Virus record (IMG/VR): IMGVR_UViG_3300032242_003075
Span: 1 to 64,000 of that record
DNA from: a virus
Strand: one strand, 5' to 3'
DNA: 64,000 nt
Position numbers and translations under genes: made by a program. A model generated the notes under the pieces. It saw only the letters and a list, made by a program, of their open reading frames with translations, was not told where the DNA came from and did no database searches. Shown here in pieces: positions 1 through 8,939 of the stretch. Positions within the stretch are counted from its first letter, which is position 1. Each line of letters starts with the position of its first letter.

Positions 1-151
1 GTACTTGTCGTTGTCGGAGCTAATGTCGTAGTCGTCGTTGTTGCTCTAGTAGTTGTACTTGTCGTTGTCGGAGCTAATGTCGTAGTCGTCGTTGTTGCTC
101 TAGTAGTTGTACTTGTCGTTGTCGGAGCTAATGTCGTAGTCGTCGTTGTTG
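1..151. repeat. 54-bp tandem repeat, about 2.8 copies
   Basis: The sequence beginning gtacttgtcgttgtcggagc repeats with an exact 54-bp period at 1, 55 and 109 and diverges near 151. It is coding: each unit gives 18 residues (Thr runs broken by Arg-Ala and Leu-Ala-Pro) of the minus-strand Thr-rich protein. The array may continue past the left edge. Confidence 0.9.
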
Positions 152-2174
152 TCGGAACCGCAGTTGTCGTAGTCGTAGTGCCTATGTATCCTGAACAATC
201 AATTGAAGTAATTGTTTGAGCTGAATGACTAAATCTAAAACAGAATTCGCATGATCCAAGTATCACCTTAACATCTCCGTCTGCAATCGTTCTAGTGACA
301 GCGATTGGGATGACTCCTCCTGCAATAGGAACTCCGAACTGTTGTATTGAGTAATAAACACCACTAGGGCCATTTATTACGAAAGTTACAGCATCTTCTG
401 CAATCCTAGTGGCGGTTACCGTGAATTGTTGGCAGTATAGAGTGGTTGTAGTCGTAGGCATTACTGTGGTAGTCGTCGTTAAACCATGAGTCGTAGTGCT
501 AGTAGTAGTCGGGCTAGAAGTTGTTGTCGATGTAGTTGGGCCAAGAGTCGTAGTGCTTGTCGTGGTGGTTGTGCTAGCGATGTATCCTGAACAATCAATA
601 GGAGTAACGGTTTGATATGCATGACTGAATCTAAAACAGAACTCGCATGAACTTATTATAACTTTAACGTCTCCACCTGCTATTGTTCTGGTGACTGCTG
701 CTGGAATTACTCCACCTGCTATAGGAACTCCAAATTGCTGTATTGAATAATAAACACCGCTAGGACCATTTACCGTAAAGGTTATAACGTCTTGAGCTAT
801 TCTAGTTGCGGTAACTGAAAATTGTTGACAGTATAAAGTTGTGGTCGTTGTAGTCGGCGTAATTGTCGTCGTTGTGGTAGTCGTTGGACTAGAAGTTGTA
901 GTTGTAGTTGTTGTCGGACTATGAGTGGTTGTTGTCGTAGTAGGTACCGCAACGTAAGGAATCAAGAAAAATGGACTAAATGTTGAGACTCTAGCGTATA
1001 CTGTTCTAGTCGAATAATTTGGAGAATAAGGACCTGTTAAAATGGTCTGATCGACGTACACTCCACCAATTTCATGAAATATTCTAATTGCACTAAATTC
1101 GCTTGGACTTATTGAATTCGGAAGAGTGAATTTAACTCGTGCATTACCAGTTATTAAAGTTGATATATCGTAAGCTTCTAACGAATTCGTTAAAAGGTAG
1201 CCTTCCGGTAAACTGCCTGAGGGCGGATTCACGGTTGGAATTGGTACTGCACAGACGGTCACCGGCGAACTTGGAGTAACCGATGAATCGAATATTACCT
1301 GAATTCCAAAATTGTTGAAGGTTGCTGTAGTATCTCCAGCCTGAATTATTGAGGTTGAACAATAGATTCCAGCAGCTCCACAGTAAGGATCAGCGGTCTC
1401 GTACATTAACGTAACCGTATCACCCGAATCTAGATCATATCCGGCAATCGTTGGGTTCCAAAAAAGTTCGTCTAAAACGTCAACGTAACCGTAGTTAGTC
1501 GAAGTCGATCCAGAGTCTTTGCTAAAGTAGGCAGCCTCACTAACGTTTCCGTCCCCAACCAAAACTTCAAGGCCGTTAACGAATAGTAGAAATGGGCTCG
1601 TTGAAACTGGCGCAGGCATTGGATTTATTCCAAGTGAAATTAGGCCTGATGAACCTGAAACTGCATTTGACACCACTGATCTGGTGATCCACTGGGTGCA
1701 AATTCCAAAACCTCCACCGCTAAGTAATGTCCAGCCTGTCGTAGTTAGGTATCCGTAAAATCCTTCAATTCTGCCGCTTTGTGCTGTAATGTAAACGATT
1801 TCACCAGGAATACCGGTGGAAGGCAGAACACCGAAAACGTTTAGTCTTAATCGTTTGCCCTCAAGAACATCATCAACGATTGTGTTTTTCGCCGTTATTG
1901 TACCAGTAGGATACAATTTAATTACTTCTGGATAGGTTCCACCGGGCAATTGAGCTCCATACACGGTAACTCCATTTCTAGCAATGACTGTGTCTGCTGA
2001 TATTGCCTGAATGTCAACGCTTAATTGTGAACCCTGAGTGTAATTTATTGAGGTTAAAAAATCAGTTAATGCAGATTTTAGGGTGGTAAAATTAAAATTA
2101 GAGAGCTCAACGACATTGGTCAGGTTAGTCCCATTTATCGATTTTATCCCAGAAATACTTATTTGAACTGACAT
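1..2174 (-). CDS. Thr-rich repeat virion/adhesin-like protein (3' end outside window)
   Basis: The minus-strand frame opens at ATG 2174 (MSVQISISGIKS...) and stays open to the left window edge, giving 724 visible codons, so the C-terminus is missing. Residues 1-400 look like a beta-rich phage structural domain of no recognised family. From about residue 408 the chain alternates Thr/Pro/Ser-rich linkers with two copies of a Cys-containing module (about 447-531 and 579-664), each starting LYCQQF and ending DCSGYI. The visible end is an 18-residue tandem repeat of Thr with Arg-Ala and Leu-Ala-Pro. Repeated Cys modules on Thr-rich stalks suggest an exposed tail or capsid decoration or adhesin, but this is inference. 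A late-promoter-like box lies 22 nt upstream. Neighbouring minus-strand genes also look like virion genes. Confidence 0.75.
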   Translation of the reverse strand, partial: MSVQISISGIKSINGTNLTNVVELSNFNFTTLKSALTDFLTSINYTQGSQLSVDIQAISADTVIARNGVTVYGAQLPGGTYPEVIKLYPTGTITAKNTIVDDVLEGKRLRLNVFGVLPSTGIPGEIVYITAQSGRIEGFYGYLTTTGWTLLSGGGFGICTQWITRSVVSNAVSGSSGLISLGINPMPAPVSTSPFLLFVNGLEVLVGDGNVSEAAYFSKDSGSTSTNYGYVDVLDELFWNPTIAGYDLDSGDTVTLMYETADPYCGAAGIYCSTSIIQAGDTTATFNNFGIQVIFDSSVTPSSPVTVCAVPIPTVNPPSGSLPEGYLLTNSLEAYDISTLITGNARVKFTLPNSISPSEFSAIRIFHEIGGVYVDQTILTGPYSPNYSTRTVYARVSTFSPFFLIPYVAVPTTTTTTHSPTTTTTTTSSPTTTTTTTITPTTTTTTLYCQQFSVTATRIAQDVITFTVNGPSGVYYSIQQFGVPIAGGVIPAAVTRTIAGGDVKVIISSCEFCFRFSHAYQTVTPIDCSGYIASTTTTTSTTTLGPTTSTTTSSPTTTSTTTHGLTTTTTVMPTTTTTLYCQQFTVTATRIAEDAVTFVINGPSGVYYSIQQFGVPIAGGVIPIAVTRTIADGDVKVILGSCEFCFRFSHSAQTITSIDCSGYIGTTTTTTAVPTTTTTTTLAPTTTSTTTRATTTTTTLAPTTTSTTTRATTTTTTLAPTTTS

Positions 2175-2195
2175 TTAATGTTGGGCTCCTTTTGT

Positions 2196-2203
2196 TTATT
2201 TAT
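2196..2203 (-). promoter_or_regulatory. Late-promoter-like box ATAAATAA
   Basis: The minus strand reads GTTAATAAATAAA, 22 nt before the ATG at 2174. It matches the recurrent box found before other virion genes here and resembles the T4 late promoter TATAAATA. Confidence 0.55.
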
Positions 2204-2211
2204 TAACTGGT

Positions 2212-3564
2212 TTACTTTGAGACCGATTTACTTCCCTTAGTACCAGCAGGTAAAATCTCGGTCTTTTTATCGACCTTTGAGCCTAGAGCAATCACGCCTG
2301 ATCTAACGATGCACTCATTCAGGTTAGCATATATCACGCACTCCGGTGAGCTCTTAATGTAGCTCATGTCAATTCGATTATCCCCACCCTTATCGAATCG
2401 ACATTCGTCTAGCTGGCAGTATCGAATATCATTATTGGTCATGATTCTACATTCGGTGATATGTGATGATCTTACTTTACAGCTGTAAAGTGAGCAGTTT
2501 ACAATCTCGGATTCAAGGGTGCAGTTAATGAAGTCTAGATCATGAAGCCCAAATCCTTCCTTTATTGTCGAATCCTTTACTTGAACTCTTTTTGTTTGAG
2601 AATCGTAATTAACTTGGCCCTTTTTCATTTTACCGAAGGTTATTAAATCAAATAATGACTCTCTTATGTTTAGGTAATTTGAGGTAAGAACCCTAGGGTC
2701 ATCAACTAGATCAACGTAAAGGTTAATGTCCGGAAATGATTTTTTAAAGTTCTCGTAGGTCTTGATCGATAGAGTAGTTTCACGCTGAGTTTGCATGATT
2801 CCCTGAACCTTTTTTCTTTCATCAATCGAATACGAATAATTGTCCAATAAAGTTACATACAGGGTCTCAGCAACGTAATTTATTAGGTTAGTTGCGCTTG
2901 CTCTGTGATTCTGATAATCAGGTCCACCGGCGTATCTAACTTCCAAGTAACCTTGTGACAGCTTATCAAAATTTAGACCAAAGTACTTTGAATGAGGATA
3001 TTGATAGTCTAACGGACTGCCTGGGCTTGAGTAATTGATTGAAGTCTCAGATAAAAACTTATTCTTTGGATAGATGTCAAGCACCGAATTCTTATAGATT
3101 TTTTGAACCCTTGATTTAGCAGACGGCCACATCTCGAATATTCTTTCCTCGTTAAGACCGAGAATGTACTTAAACACGTTTAGATGTTGAAGTCTGTCCT
3201 TTAGGCCAAGATCAAACTCGTTTAACGAAATGTTGATGTGAAATCCTGTTCGATCAGTGGTGAATCCGTTTTCATCGATGAAGTTCATCACCTTGTACAT
3301 TACATGGATTGCTTCATCGTATGACATTACTCCAGTAATGAGCTCGTTCATCTTAAATCCACCCGAAAAATCAGGTTCTAATTTGAACTCATTCGCTGAG
3401 ACCTGGATGTCTGAATGATAATCATCTGTCCAGATGACTTTTTTATTTAGAGAAGATTCTAACATTCGTGCAAGTTCTTCCCTTTTTATCGGAGAAAAGA
3501 ATTCAAATTCGAATCCCAGCTTTACGTTGTCGAATAGTTTCTTTTGATTTAGGTCTTTATACAT
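2212..3564 (-). CDS. Amidoligase-like protein with C-terminal pentapeptide-like beta-helix
   Basis: 450 residues. The N-terminal two thirds carries hallmarks of the Amidoligase_2 group of glutamine-synthetase/GCS-fold carboxylate-amine ligases: GFEFEF at 17-22 (paired acidic metal ligands), EPDFSGG near 63-69 followed by MNELITG, TGFHINIS at 106-113 (the G-x-H-x-x motif) and a YLEVRYAGG segment near 206. From about residue 345 the chain changes to Cys/Asn-rich five-residue-like repeats (FINCTLE, IVNCSLY, ITECRIM, YCQLDECRF), which suggests a right-handed beta-helix. Amidoligases of this fold form peptide or isopeptide bonds in peptidoglycan and peptide-modifying systems; the substrate here is unknown. 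It sits among virion genes and has its own late-promoter-like box, so it may be virion-associated or act on the cell wall or phage proteins. Assignment rests on motif recognition only. Confidence 0.6.
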   Translation of the reverse strand: MYKDLNQKKLFDNVKLGFEFEFFSPIKREELARMLESSLNKKVIWTDDYHSDIQVSANEFKLEPDFSGGFKMNELITGVMSYDEAIHVMYKVMNFIDENGFTTDRTGFHINISLNEFDLGLKDRLQHLNVFKYILGLNEERIFEMWPSAKSRVQKIYKNSVLDIYPKNKFLSETSINYSSPGSPLDYQYPHSKYFGLNFDKLSQGYLEVRYAGGPDYQNHRASATNLINYVAETLYVTLLDNYSYSIDERKKVQGIMQTQRETTLSIKTYENFKKSFPDINLYVDLVDDPRVLTSNYLNIRESLFDLITFGKMKKGQVNYDSQTKRVQVKDSTIKEGFGLHDLDFINCTLESEIVNCSLYSCKVRSSHITECRIMTNNDIRYCQLDECRFDKGGDNRIDMSYIKSSPECVIYANLNECIVRSGVIALGSKVDKKTEILPAGTKGSKSVSK

Positions 3565-3571
3565 TTAGTAG

Positions 3572-5638
3572 TTATCTATTTATTGCAATGAATGGAACGT
3601 TAAGCCTTGGTCTAGCATTATCAATTATGTCAAGCAGAGATTCGTCCCTAACGAACAATTGGCTTATTATAAATTCGTGATCTTCGTCCTGAACCATCGT
3701 GTTAAACAGCCTCACGTTTGTGATTAGGTAATTGGCACTAGGTAAGCTCCAATTTTGGGTTGTTACGAATGAGAATGTGCCTATGTTTAACGAATTTGTG
3801 TATTCTCGATTGACTCCGTTTAAGTTCTTAACGTTCGATGGATCTTGATTAAACGAATATAGGTTAACCTCAACTTGACCGTATTGGGAAGAAACTGGAA
3901 CGATTAGAGCGTACCATGAACCTGCATTAATTTCTCCAACTGAAAATGAATGTGATGTTCCATTTATGTTAACGTAGACCACCATGGTTAGCGTGCCTGA
4001 GTTGTCAGAGAGTGCGCAGGAAATGACCAAACCCTTATCTAATAGGTTATCATATCCGTCGAATATTTTAATGGTCTGTGATCCCCTATTAAAATTTACA
4101 AGGGCTGAAAATGTCATGTTAGGAGTTCTATCAGTCGATGCGACTGATTTATAAATGACCGCATGCTCGGATTGTTTAAATTGTAGAACGCCTGATGAGT
4201 ATTCACTAAGAGATCTTCTATTTGACGAGGACAGAGATAACGTTCGATAACCTTCAACCGCCACGAACTTACCAAGAGAGGTGTGAGATTCCTTGGGGCC
4301 GTTCATTTTAACCGGAGTTAATCCAGTCAACGAGTCAACCGATGAATCGCCTGTGTTTAACTGTCTATTTAACCAGGCTTGGTATATTGAGCTGTTTTCA
4401 TAAGCAATGATCTCAAATGGTTCAACTGAGGTTAGACTCTGATCCTTACTATCACCATTTGAAACGATTGCGTAATTAGCAATGACCGGTTTGATTGAGC
4501 TCATATCGTAGTAGTACTCAATTAAAGGAGCATAATGATAGGTTAAGTCCTGGATCTTGTTAGTTAGGTCAGCGTGCAAGCTTTGTCGAGTTTCATCGAA
4601 CTTGGTTGAAATGGTGCTGAACTGTTGCTTATTCAGAGCGTCCTTCTTTTGAACCTCGGCAGGTTTACCAAAAAGCTCATCGCTTGTCATGATGATGTTG
4701 TCCAAGAACTTACGGTCATCCGCATTGGTCAACATGTCAATGTTAGGATGAAATTTGGTCAATTGAATCTTCCAGTAAAGAGGTTCCATCATGAATCCCC
4801 TAAACAGGTAGCTTCCCTGAATCTCGTACATTCGGTTAGTTAACGGAAAGTAGAGATAATCTCTCTTTCGAGGCTGTGAATCCGGCCCAAATATTGATTG
4901 AAAATATATGTGATCTACGTGTATTTCAAATGGAATCTCAAAATCGACTCCGAATTCGGTGAAGTTTGGTTTATTGTCCGGAAATACGTTATTCGGAACG
5001 ACAACCTTAACGCACTTACGTGAAGCCGTTTTATAGAGAGTCCATTCCTTAAAGATAAAATCACCGCTTGCTCTATCCGGCTCAGTTTTAAAGTAAATCA
5101 CCTCAAGCCCGAATATTTTGTTGGTTTGATAGCTCAATTCTCGATTAATTCCTATTGCTGAGCTAACGTCATACGGCTTAAACGATGACTCCCTTTCTCC
5201 TATTATGGCCGGGCATCTCTCGGTTGAACAGTAAACGGAAGGCGTGTACAGGGACTCTGAGAGTTTTGTGCTGCTTACCTTAAACTTAACTGAATTAACC
5301 GTTAGCTGGATGGCTAACTTATCGTATGTGGAATCGTCGTATTCGTATTTTACCTCAATGAATACTTCAGATTCTCCGAATTCCAGACCGGTTATGCTGG
5401 ATAGATCAGCTGGGCTGAAATTGTACCAAAGGGACCAATTTCCCCTATCTGTTGAGTACCTGAACTTTCTAATTAACCTAGTTAGGTCAGCTGACCCCAA
5501 CGTAAGATCCTCATCAAATCCCATGATTTGAACCGCTCCAAGTATCGGATCACCGGTTGAAAAAATTCTGTAATTCTTACTGTAAGTAATATGATTCTTA
5601 TCTAGGTCAGGGATGATCTTGTACGTAACTACCTGCAT
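3572..5638 (-). CDS. Virion structural protein with LamG-like C-terminal domain
   Basis: 688 residues, no signal peptide. The N-terminal 300 residues are beta-rich with repeated aromatic residues (FRYSTDRGNWSLWYNF near 60-75) of no assigned family. A helical, charged stretch lies near 330-370. Residues about 470-680 look like a concanavalin/LamG-type beta-sandwich, with segments such as MTFSALVNFNRGSQTIKIFDGYD and a closing ITNVRLFNTMVQDEDH, as seen in phage proteins that bind glycans or contact the host. The gene ends just upstream of the amidoligase-like gene (8 nt) and has a late-promoter-like box 16 nt upstream. A tail or baseplate-associated role is inferred from context. Confidence 0.6.
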   Translation of the reverse strand: MQVVTYKIIPDLDKNHITYSKNYRIFSTGDPILGAVQIMGFDEDLTLGSADLTRLIRKFRYSTDRGNWSLWYNFSPADLSSITGLEFGESEVFIEVKYEYDDSTYDKLAIQLTVNSVKFKVSSTKLSESLYTPSVYCSTERCPAIIGERESSFKPYDVSSAIGINRELSYQTNKIFGLEVIYFKTEPDRASGDFIFKEWTLYKTASRKCVKVVVPNNVFPDNKPNFTEFGVDFEIPFEIHVDHIYFQSIFGPDSQPRKRDYLYFPLTNRMYEIQGSYLFRGFMMEPLYWKIQLTKFHPNIDMLTNADDRKFLDNIIMTSDELFGKPAEVQKKDALNKQQFSTISTKFDETRQSLHADLTNKIQDLTYHYAPLIEYYYDMSSIKPVIANYAIVSNGDSKDQSLTSVEPFEIIAYENSSIYQAWLNRQLNTGDSSVDSLTGLTPVKMNGPKESHTSLGKFVAVEGYRTLSLSSSNRRSLSEYSSGVLQFKQSEHAVIYKSVASTDRTPNMTFSALVNFNRGSQTIKIFDGYDNLLDKGLVISCALSDNSGTLTMVVYVNINGTSHSFSVGEINAGSWYALIVPVSSQYGQVEVNLYSFNQDPSNVKNLNGVNREYTNSLNIGTFSFVTTQNWSLPSANYLITNVRLFNTMVQDEDHEFIISQLFVRDESLLDIIDNARPRLNVPFIAINR
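3577..3584 (-). promoter_or_regulatory. Late-promoter-like box AATAAATA
   Basis: The minus strand reads GCAATAAATAGATAAC, 13 nt before the ATG at 3564. It is a one-base-shifted variant of the recurrent box. Confidence 0.45.
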
Positions 5639-5653
5639 TTGGAATTCTTTTTG

Positions 5654-5661
5654 TTATTTAT
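5654..5661 (-). promoter_or_regulatory. Late-promoter-like box ATAAATAA
   Basis: The minus strand reads GATAAATAACAAAAAG, 16 nt before the ATG at 5638. Same recurrent box as before other virion genes. Confidence 0.5.
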
Positions 5662-5688
5662 CGCATAGCATTCAGGCTTTAGGTAGAA

Positions 5689-5696
5689 ATAAATAA
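5689..5696 (+). promoter_or_regulatory. Late-promoter-like box ATAAATAA
   Basis: GAAATAAATAATAATAAAC lies 20 nt upstream of the plus-strand ATG at 5716. It is back to back with the minus-strand box at 5654-5661, so the 77-bp gap could hold a divergent late promoter pair. Confidence 0.45.
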
Positions 5697-5715
5697 TAAT
5701 AAACTTGGAAGAATT

Positions 5716-6507
5716 ATGAAACCTCTTAACCTTAAGCTGGTTCTCGATCCAATGTGGATTTGCTCAGCAAGTCATTTCGACCTAGAGTACTACACCTACG
5801 TTCTACTGGGTGCAAAGCAGACCTATTTAGCTAACTTAGAATCTGGCTTTATAAATTTCTATGAGATCGTATTTCACTACCTAAATCTAAACACAATAAT
5901 TGCGGATAAGAAGGTATACGACTCTCAGCTTAATGCTGTAAATTCTCACTTTAGAATAATGGAGCTCGTTAGTCAACTTACAAATAAGGAAGCTAATGAC
6001 GGTAAGGAAATTGTCAAGATAGCATCATCCGTTTTTGGGGATGTGATGCTTACTTACCTTAAGAAACAAATCCCAGCATTGGAAAATCTTCACTTTCACT
6101 TCAATAATTCACAAATTCATAAACAGGATAAGGTATACATCGTTTGTAAATCGGCTAAGTTGGACCGGTATGAGGTGTACTTGCTCAACTTTAAAAGCAA
6201 GAAAAACTTGGGATATTCAATAACCCGAAAGGTTGTGTTGGACTTACCTGATCTTAAGCAAAACGAATTTAAGAAAAGACTACTTGAACGTAGACCCCTT
6301 CTTACTGACTTTAACTCGGATCTTAATGTGATCGTTGTTTCAGGAATGGACCAGGTCGTTTTAGAAAACGGAGTTTGTCTTACAAAGGACATAATTCTTC
6401 TCAATAAACTAATGAATCTAGCTCATGGCTTTGATGCTAACGTGATGTTGGATTACGAAAGAATGCTTGAAAAGAAAAAGAAGATTCCGTTTAAGCTTAA
6501 GGTTTAA
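5716..6507 (+). CDS. Conserved-looking protein of unknown function
   Basis: 263 residues starting MKPLNLKLVLDP after an A-rich leader. It is the only plus-strand gene inside the 1-24 kb minus-strand virion region. The sequence is a mixed alpha/beta soluble protein with no signal peptide or clear membrane segment. An extended region near 133-180 is rich in Lys/Tyr (KQDKVYIVCKSAKLDRYEVY) and the C-terminus is strongly basic (EKKKKIPFKLKV). No catalytic motif was recognised. Its stop codon overlaps that of the convergent collagen-like fibre gene (TTAA at 6504-6507). An ATAAATAA box upstream suggests late expression. It might be a tail assembly or baseplate protein, but nothing in the sequence proves that. 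Confidence 0.7.
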   Translation: MKPLNLKLVLDPMWICSASHFDLEYYTYVLLGAKQTYLANLESGFINFYEIVFHYLNLNTIIADKKVYDSQLNAVNSHFRIMELVSQLTNKEANDGKEIVKIASSVFGDVMLTYLKKQIPALENLHFHFNNSQIHKQDKVYIVCKSAKLDRYEVYLLNFKSKKNLGYSITRKVVLDLPDLKQNEFKKRLLERRPLLTDFNSDLNVIVVSGMDQVVLENGVCLTKDIILLNKLMNLAHGFDANVMLDYERMLEKKKKIPFKLKV

Positions 6508-8939
6508 GTAGCTGCTGTGTAGCTGCCGCTGACCCAAATTTCAACCGATTCTGAGTATTTAGAAGCCCCTGAATCATAAGGCTTTCTAGCGTTCCTATCA
6601 AATAATATGTACTGATTTAGCCTAGTTGTTGGAGCAGTAGTTGTGTCAGTCGGTAACACAGTTGGACTATACAAGTAAATAATTGATGTTGTATCTCCCT
6701 GAACTGCCTTGGTCATACCGACAAAATTAGTATAGCAAGTTTCGCCATACGGAATGCTTGCAACGCTAATGTACGGATCAGGTAAGGTGGTTAAATCTAG
6801 AACTGACACGCTAGAATGAAAATCTCCTGAAACTGCATAGGGCAGGTAAATTCCAAGTCCGGTGTACTGATGTGAGGTCCCTCCTGATGGAGTGTAATTA
6901 TCTGGCCAGTAATTTAAGTTAACTTGCATTCGAGCGGTAAAATTGACAAGCCTTCCAATCTTGGTGTATCGGTATGAGCTATAGTTGATGAACCCTAAAA
7001 AGGTACTGCAATCGATTGAACCGTTAACTGCGTTAGGTATGCCAAATCCGTCGACGTAAGTATACCCCATATTTATGAAGAATCTACCAGCTCCAGTAGA
7101 ATTAGTCCCTAATGTACCTTCAACGTAATCGTCCAACGTATTAGGATCAGAAGACGAAACTCGTGACGTTGCAAACGGTAAACCTTGAGCAAGTCGATCG
7201 TTTTTAATGACAATCGGTGCATTTGGAACATCTTCTGAAGAATTACCTATTTTAATTAATTTAGTCGCATCAGTTGCTGATATTGTGACGTTATCGGTAG
7301 TTGACGTTATGTTAGCTTGACCGTGAGCGGTCATTGTTAAATTACCGCTACTGTCAGCGGAAGCAGTTGATATGGTTAAATTTCCCGAACCGTCGATGCT
7401 AAGGTTACCTAGCCCGCTACCGTTCTTAAGCTCAATGCCAAGGCCGTCAAACTGCACTGCAGTTAAAGGAGTACCGGTGTTGGTGGAGCTGCCGGCTATT
7501 TTAATTCGGCTAACGTCGGTCGAAAATCCAATTCCAAAGTAGTAATTGTTAGCATCATTTGACGAGACTCCTTTTTTAATGAATATACCGTCAATTGAGA
7601 AACCAGCAGATGAATCGGTAGCTCCAATTATGTTGCTATTAGTTAGTCTCATTTCAATGACCCTAGAGTCATTTTTTGAATTTTCAGACTTGTTTATTTT
7701 CCATAGATGCTCGCTATTTCTTCTTGGTGAGAACGATGTTGCTGATTCGGAACCTACTGATGAAATATCGTACTCAGCTCTTAAAAAATAAGATCCAGGA
7801 TATGGGTTTGACCATCCTAAGTTTTCAATACGGTACTTACGAATCTTTAGATTCTCAAAGCTTGGACTTATTAAGTACTGGGACTGAGTTACAGTTCCTC
7901 CGCCTCCTCCGCTATTAGGATAGGTTGTTGAGATGTTATCGATTGATCCTAATTCCAATTGGTGTCTGTAACCTTTAGCGGTAGAAGCAAATTCTCTAGC
8001 TTCAGTTGCAATACCGTCGAAATAAGAATAAAGAGTTAGGTTTGCGGTGTTAGGAAATATCGTCTCGGAATCAGCTGATACTCTCAATAGGTTCTGTACT
8101 CCGGATCCAAGAGATGTTAAATTTACAGGAGTTGTTGATACTACGTCCGCTGGTGAAGCACATAGCTTGAAGTTATTCACGTCAACTACTAGTGCGTAGT
8201 ATGAAGTGGAGTTAGTTAGTCCGCCGATATTAGTACCTCCATTATTCGAATAGATCACATATTCTCCATTACTTAATCCATGAGTGTTAACGTTAATTGA
8301 ATCGGACCCAGTATTAACTGATAAGTTAGCATCGAAGCTTATCGGTGTCACACCATTCGTTGACATTACGATTGAGCCGCTTCCGTTTATTCTAACTGAG
8401 TACGTATTAGTTAGATTAAAATTGTGCAGCACCGTTTGATAATTATTACCTGTGCCAGGAGTGGAATAGGTTGGATCAGTTGGCTCGATAGAATTCGTTA
8501 AGTCAGTACCTATGGTTATTCTAGGAGTTATTATTCGTGAGCCTGACTTAAGTAGTGAATAGGGCGAAACGTTAACGCCTAACGCGGTTATTACAAGCTG
8601 GTTGAAATCGGTTGCTTTAGTCCAGTTGGTCAAATTCTTTTGCCAGATCGAATCACCGGTTATTAAAACGTCATTGACTCTAATCCCCGATGGAATTGTA
8701 ACGCCAGGAGATGAAGCTACTGTAGTTGAAGAACTATAGATCAATGATCCAGTTTCTCCAGCAGGTCCAGCAGGTCCAATTGGTCCAGCCGCTCCCTGTA
8801 ATCCAGTAGGCCCTATTTGTCCAGGTTGACCAACTCCCAATGCAATTAATTGGTTAAAGTTAAAGTTTATCTTAGACGATAGGTCCAATTGGCTATCGTT
8901 GGAGAAAACTTCCTTTAAATTTATTGTTACTGATGGCAT
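6504..8939 (-). CDS. Collagen-like tail fibre/adhesin protein
   Basis: 811 residues. A short N-terminal segment (NFNFNQLIALG) is followed by nine uninterrupted Gly-X-Y triplets from Gly37 to Gly64 (GQPGQIGPTGLQ...). Such collagen-like triple helices are common in trimeric phage fibres. The rest is Ser/Thr/Gly/Asn-rich and beta-rich, with a repeated SGNLT pattern near 520-550, and it ends SGSYTAAT. Low-complexity beta-rich sequence with a collagen stalk fits a side or tail fibre. The start codon shares one base with the stop of the 1660-residue gene upstream (8939), so the two are translationally coupled in one late operon. The 3' end overlaps a convergent gene by 4 bp. Receptor specificity cannot be read from sequence. 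Confidence 0.75.
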   Translation of the reverse strand: MPSVTINLKEVFSNDSQLDLSSKINFNFNQLIALGVGQPGQIGPTGLQGAAGPIGPAGPAGETGSLIYSSSTTVASSPGVTIPSGIRVNDVLITGDSIWQKNLTNWTKATDFNQLVITALGVNVSPYSLLKSGSRIITPRITIGTDLTNSIEPTDPTYSTPGTGNNYQTVLHNFNLTNTYSVRINGSGSIVMSTNGVTPISFDANLSVNTGSDSINVNTHGLSNGEYVIYSNNGGTNIGGLTNSTSYYALVVDVNNFKLCASPADVVSTTPVNLTSLGSGVQNLLRVSADSETIFPNTANLTLYSYFDGIATEAREFASTAKGYRHQLELGSIDNISTTYPNSGGGGGTVTQSQYLISPSFENLKIRKYRIENLGWSNPYPGSYFLRAEYDISSVGSESATSFSPRRNSEHLWKINKSENSKNDSRVIEMRLTNSNIIGATDSSAGFSIDGIFIKKGVSSNDANNYYFGIGFSTDVSRIKIAGSSTNTGTPLTAVQFDGLGIELKNGSGLGNLSIDGSGNLTISTASADSSGNLTMTAHGQANITSTTDNVTISATDATKLIKIGNSSEDVPNAPIVIKNDRLAQGLPFATSRVSSSDPNTLDDYVEGTLGTNSTGAGRFFINMGYTYVDGFGIPNAVNGSIDCSTFLGFINYSSYRYTKIGRLVNFTARMQVNLNYWPDNYTPSGGTSHQYTGLGIYLPYAVSGDFHSSVSVLDLTTLPDPYISVASIPYGETCYTNFVGMTKAVQGDTTSIIYLYSPTVLPTDTTTAPTTRLNQYILFDRNARKPYDSGASKYSESVEIWVSGSYTAAT

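Noticed and set aside
1-151. Possible CRISPR array from regular 54-bp repeats
   Set aside because: Repeats are contiguous without spacers and translate into Thr-rich residues of an open frame; they are coding tandem repeats.
1144-1362. Short minus- or plus-frame shadow ORFs across the virion genes
   Set aside because: They lie inside longer frames with recognisable or continuous protein sequence and lack leaders.
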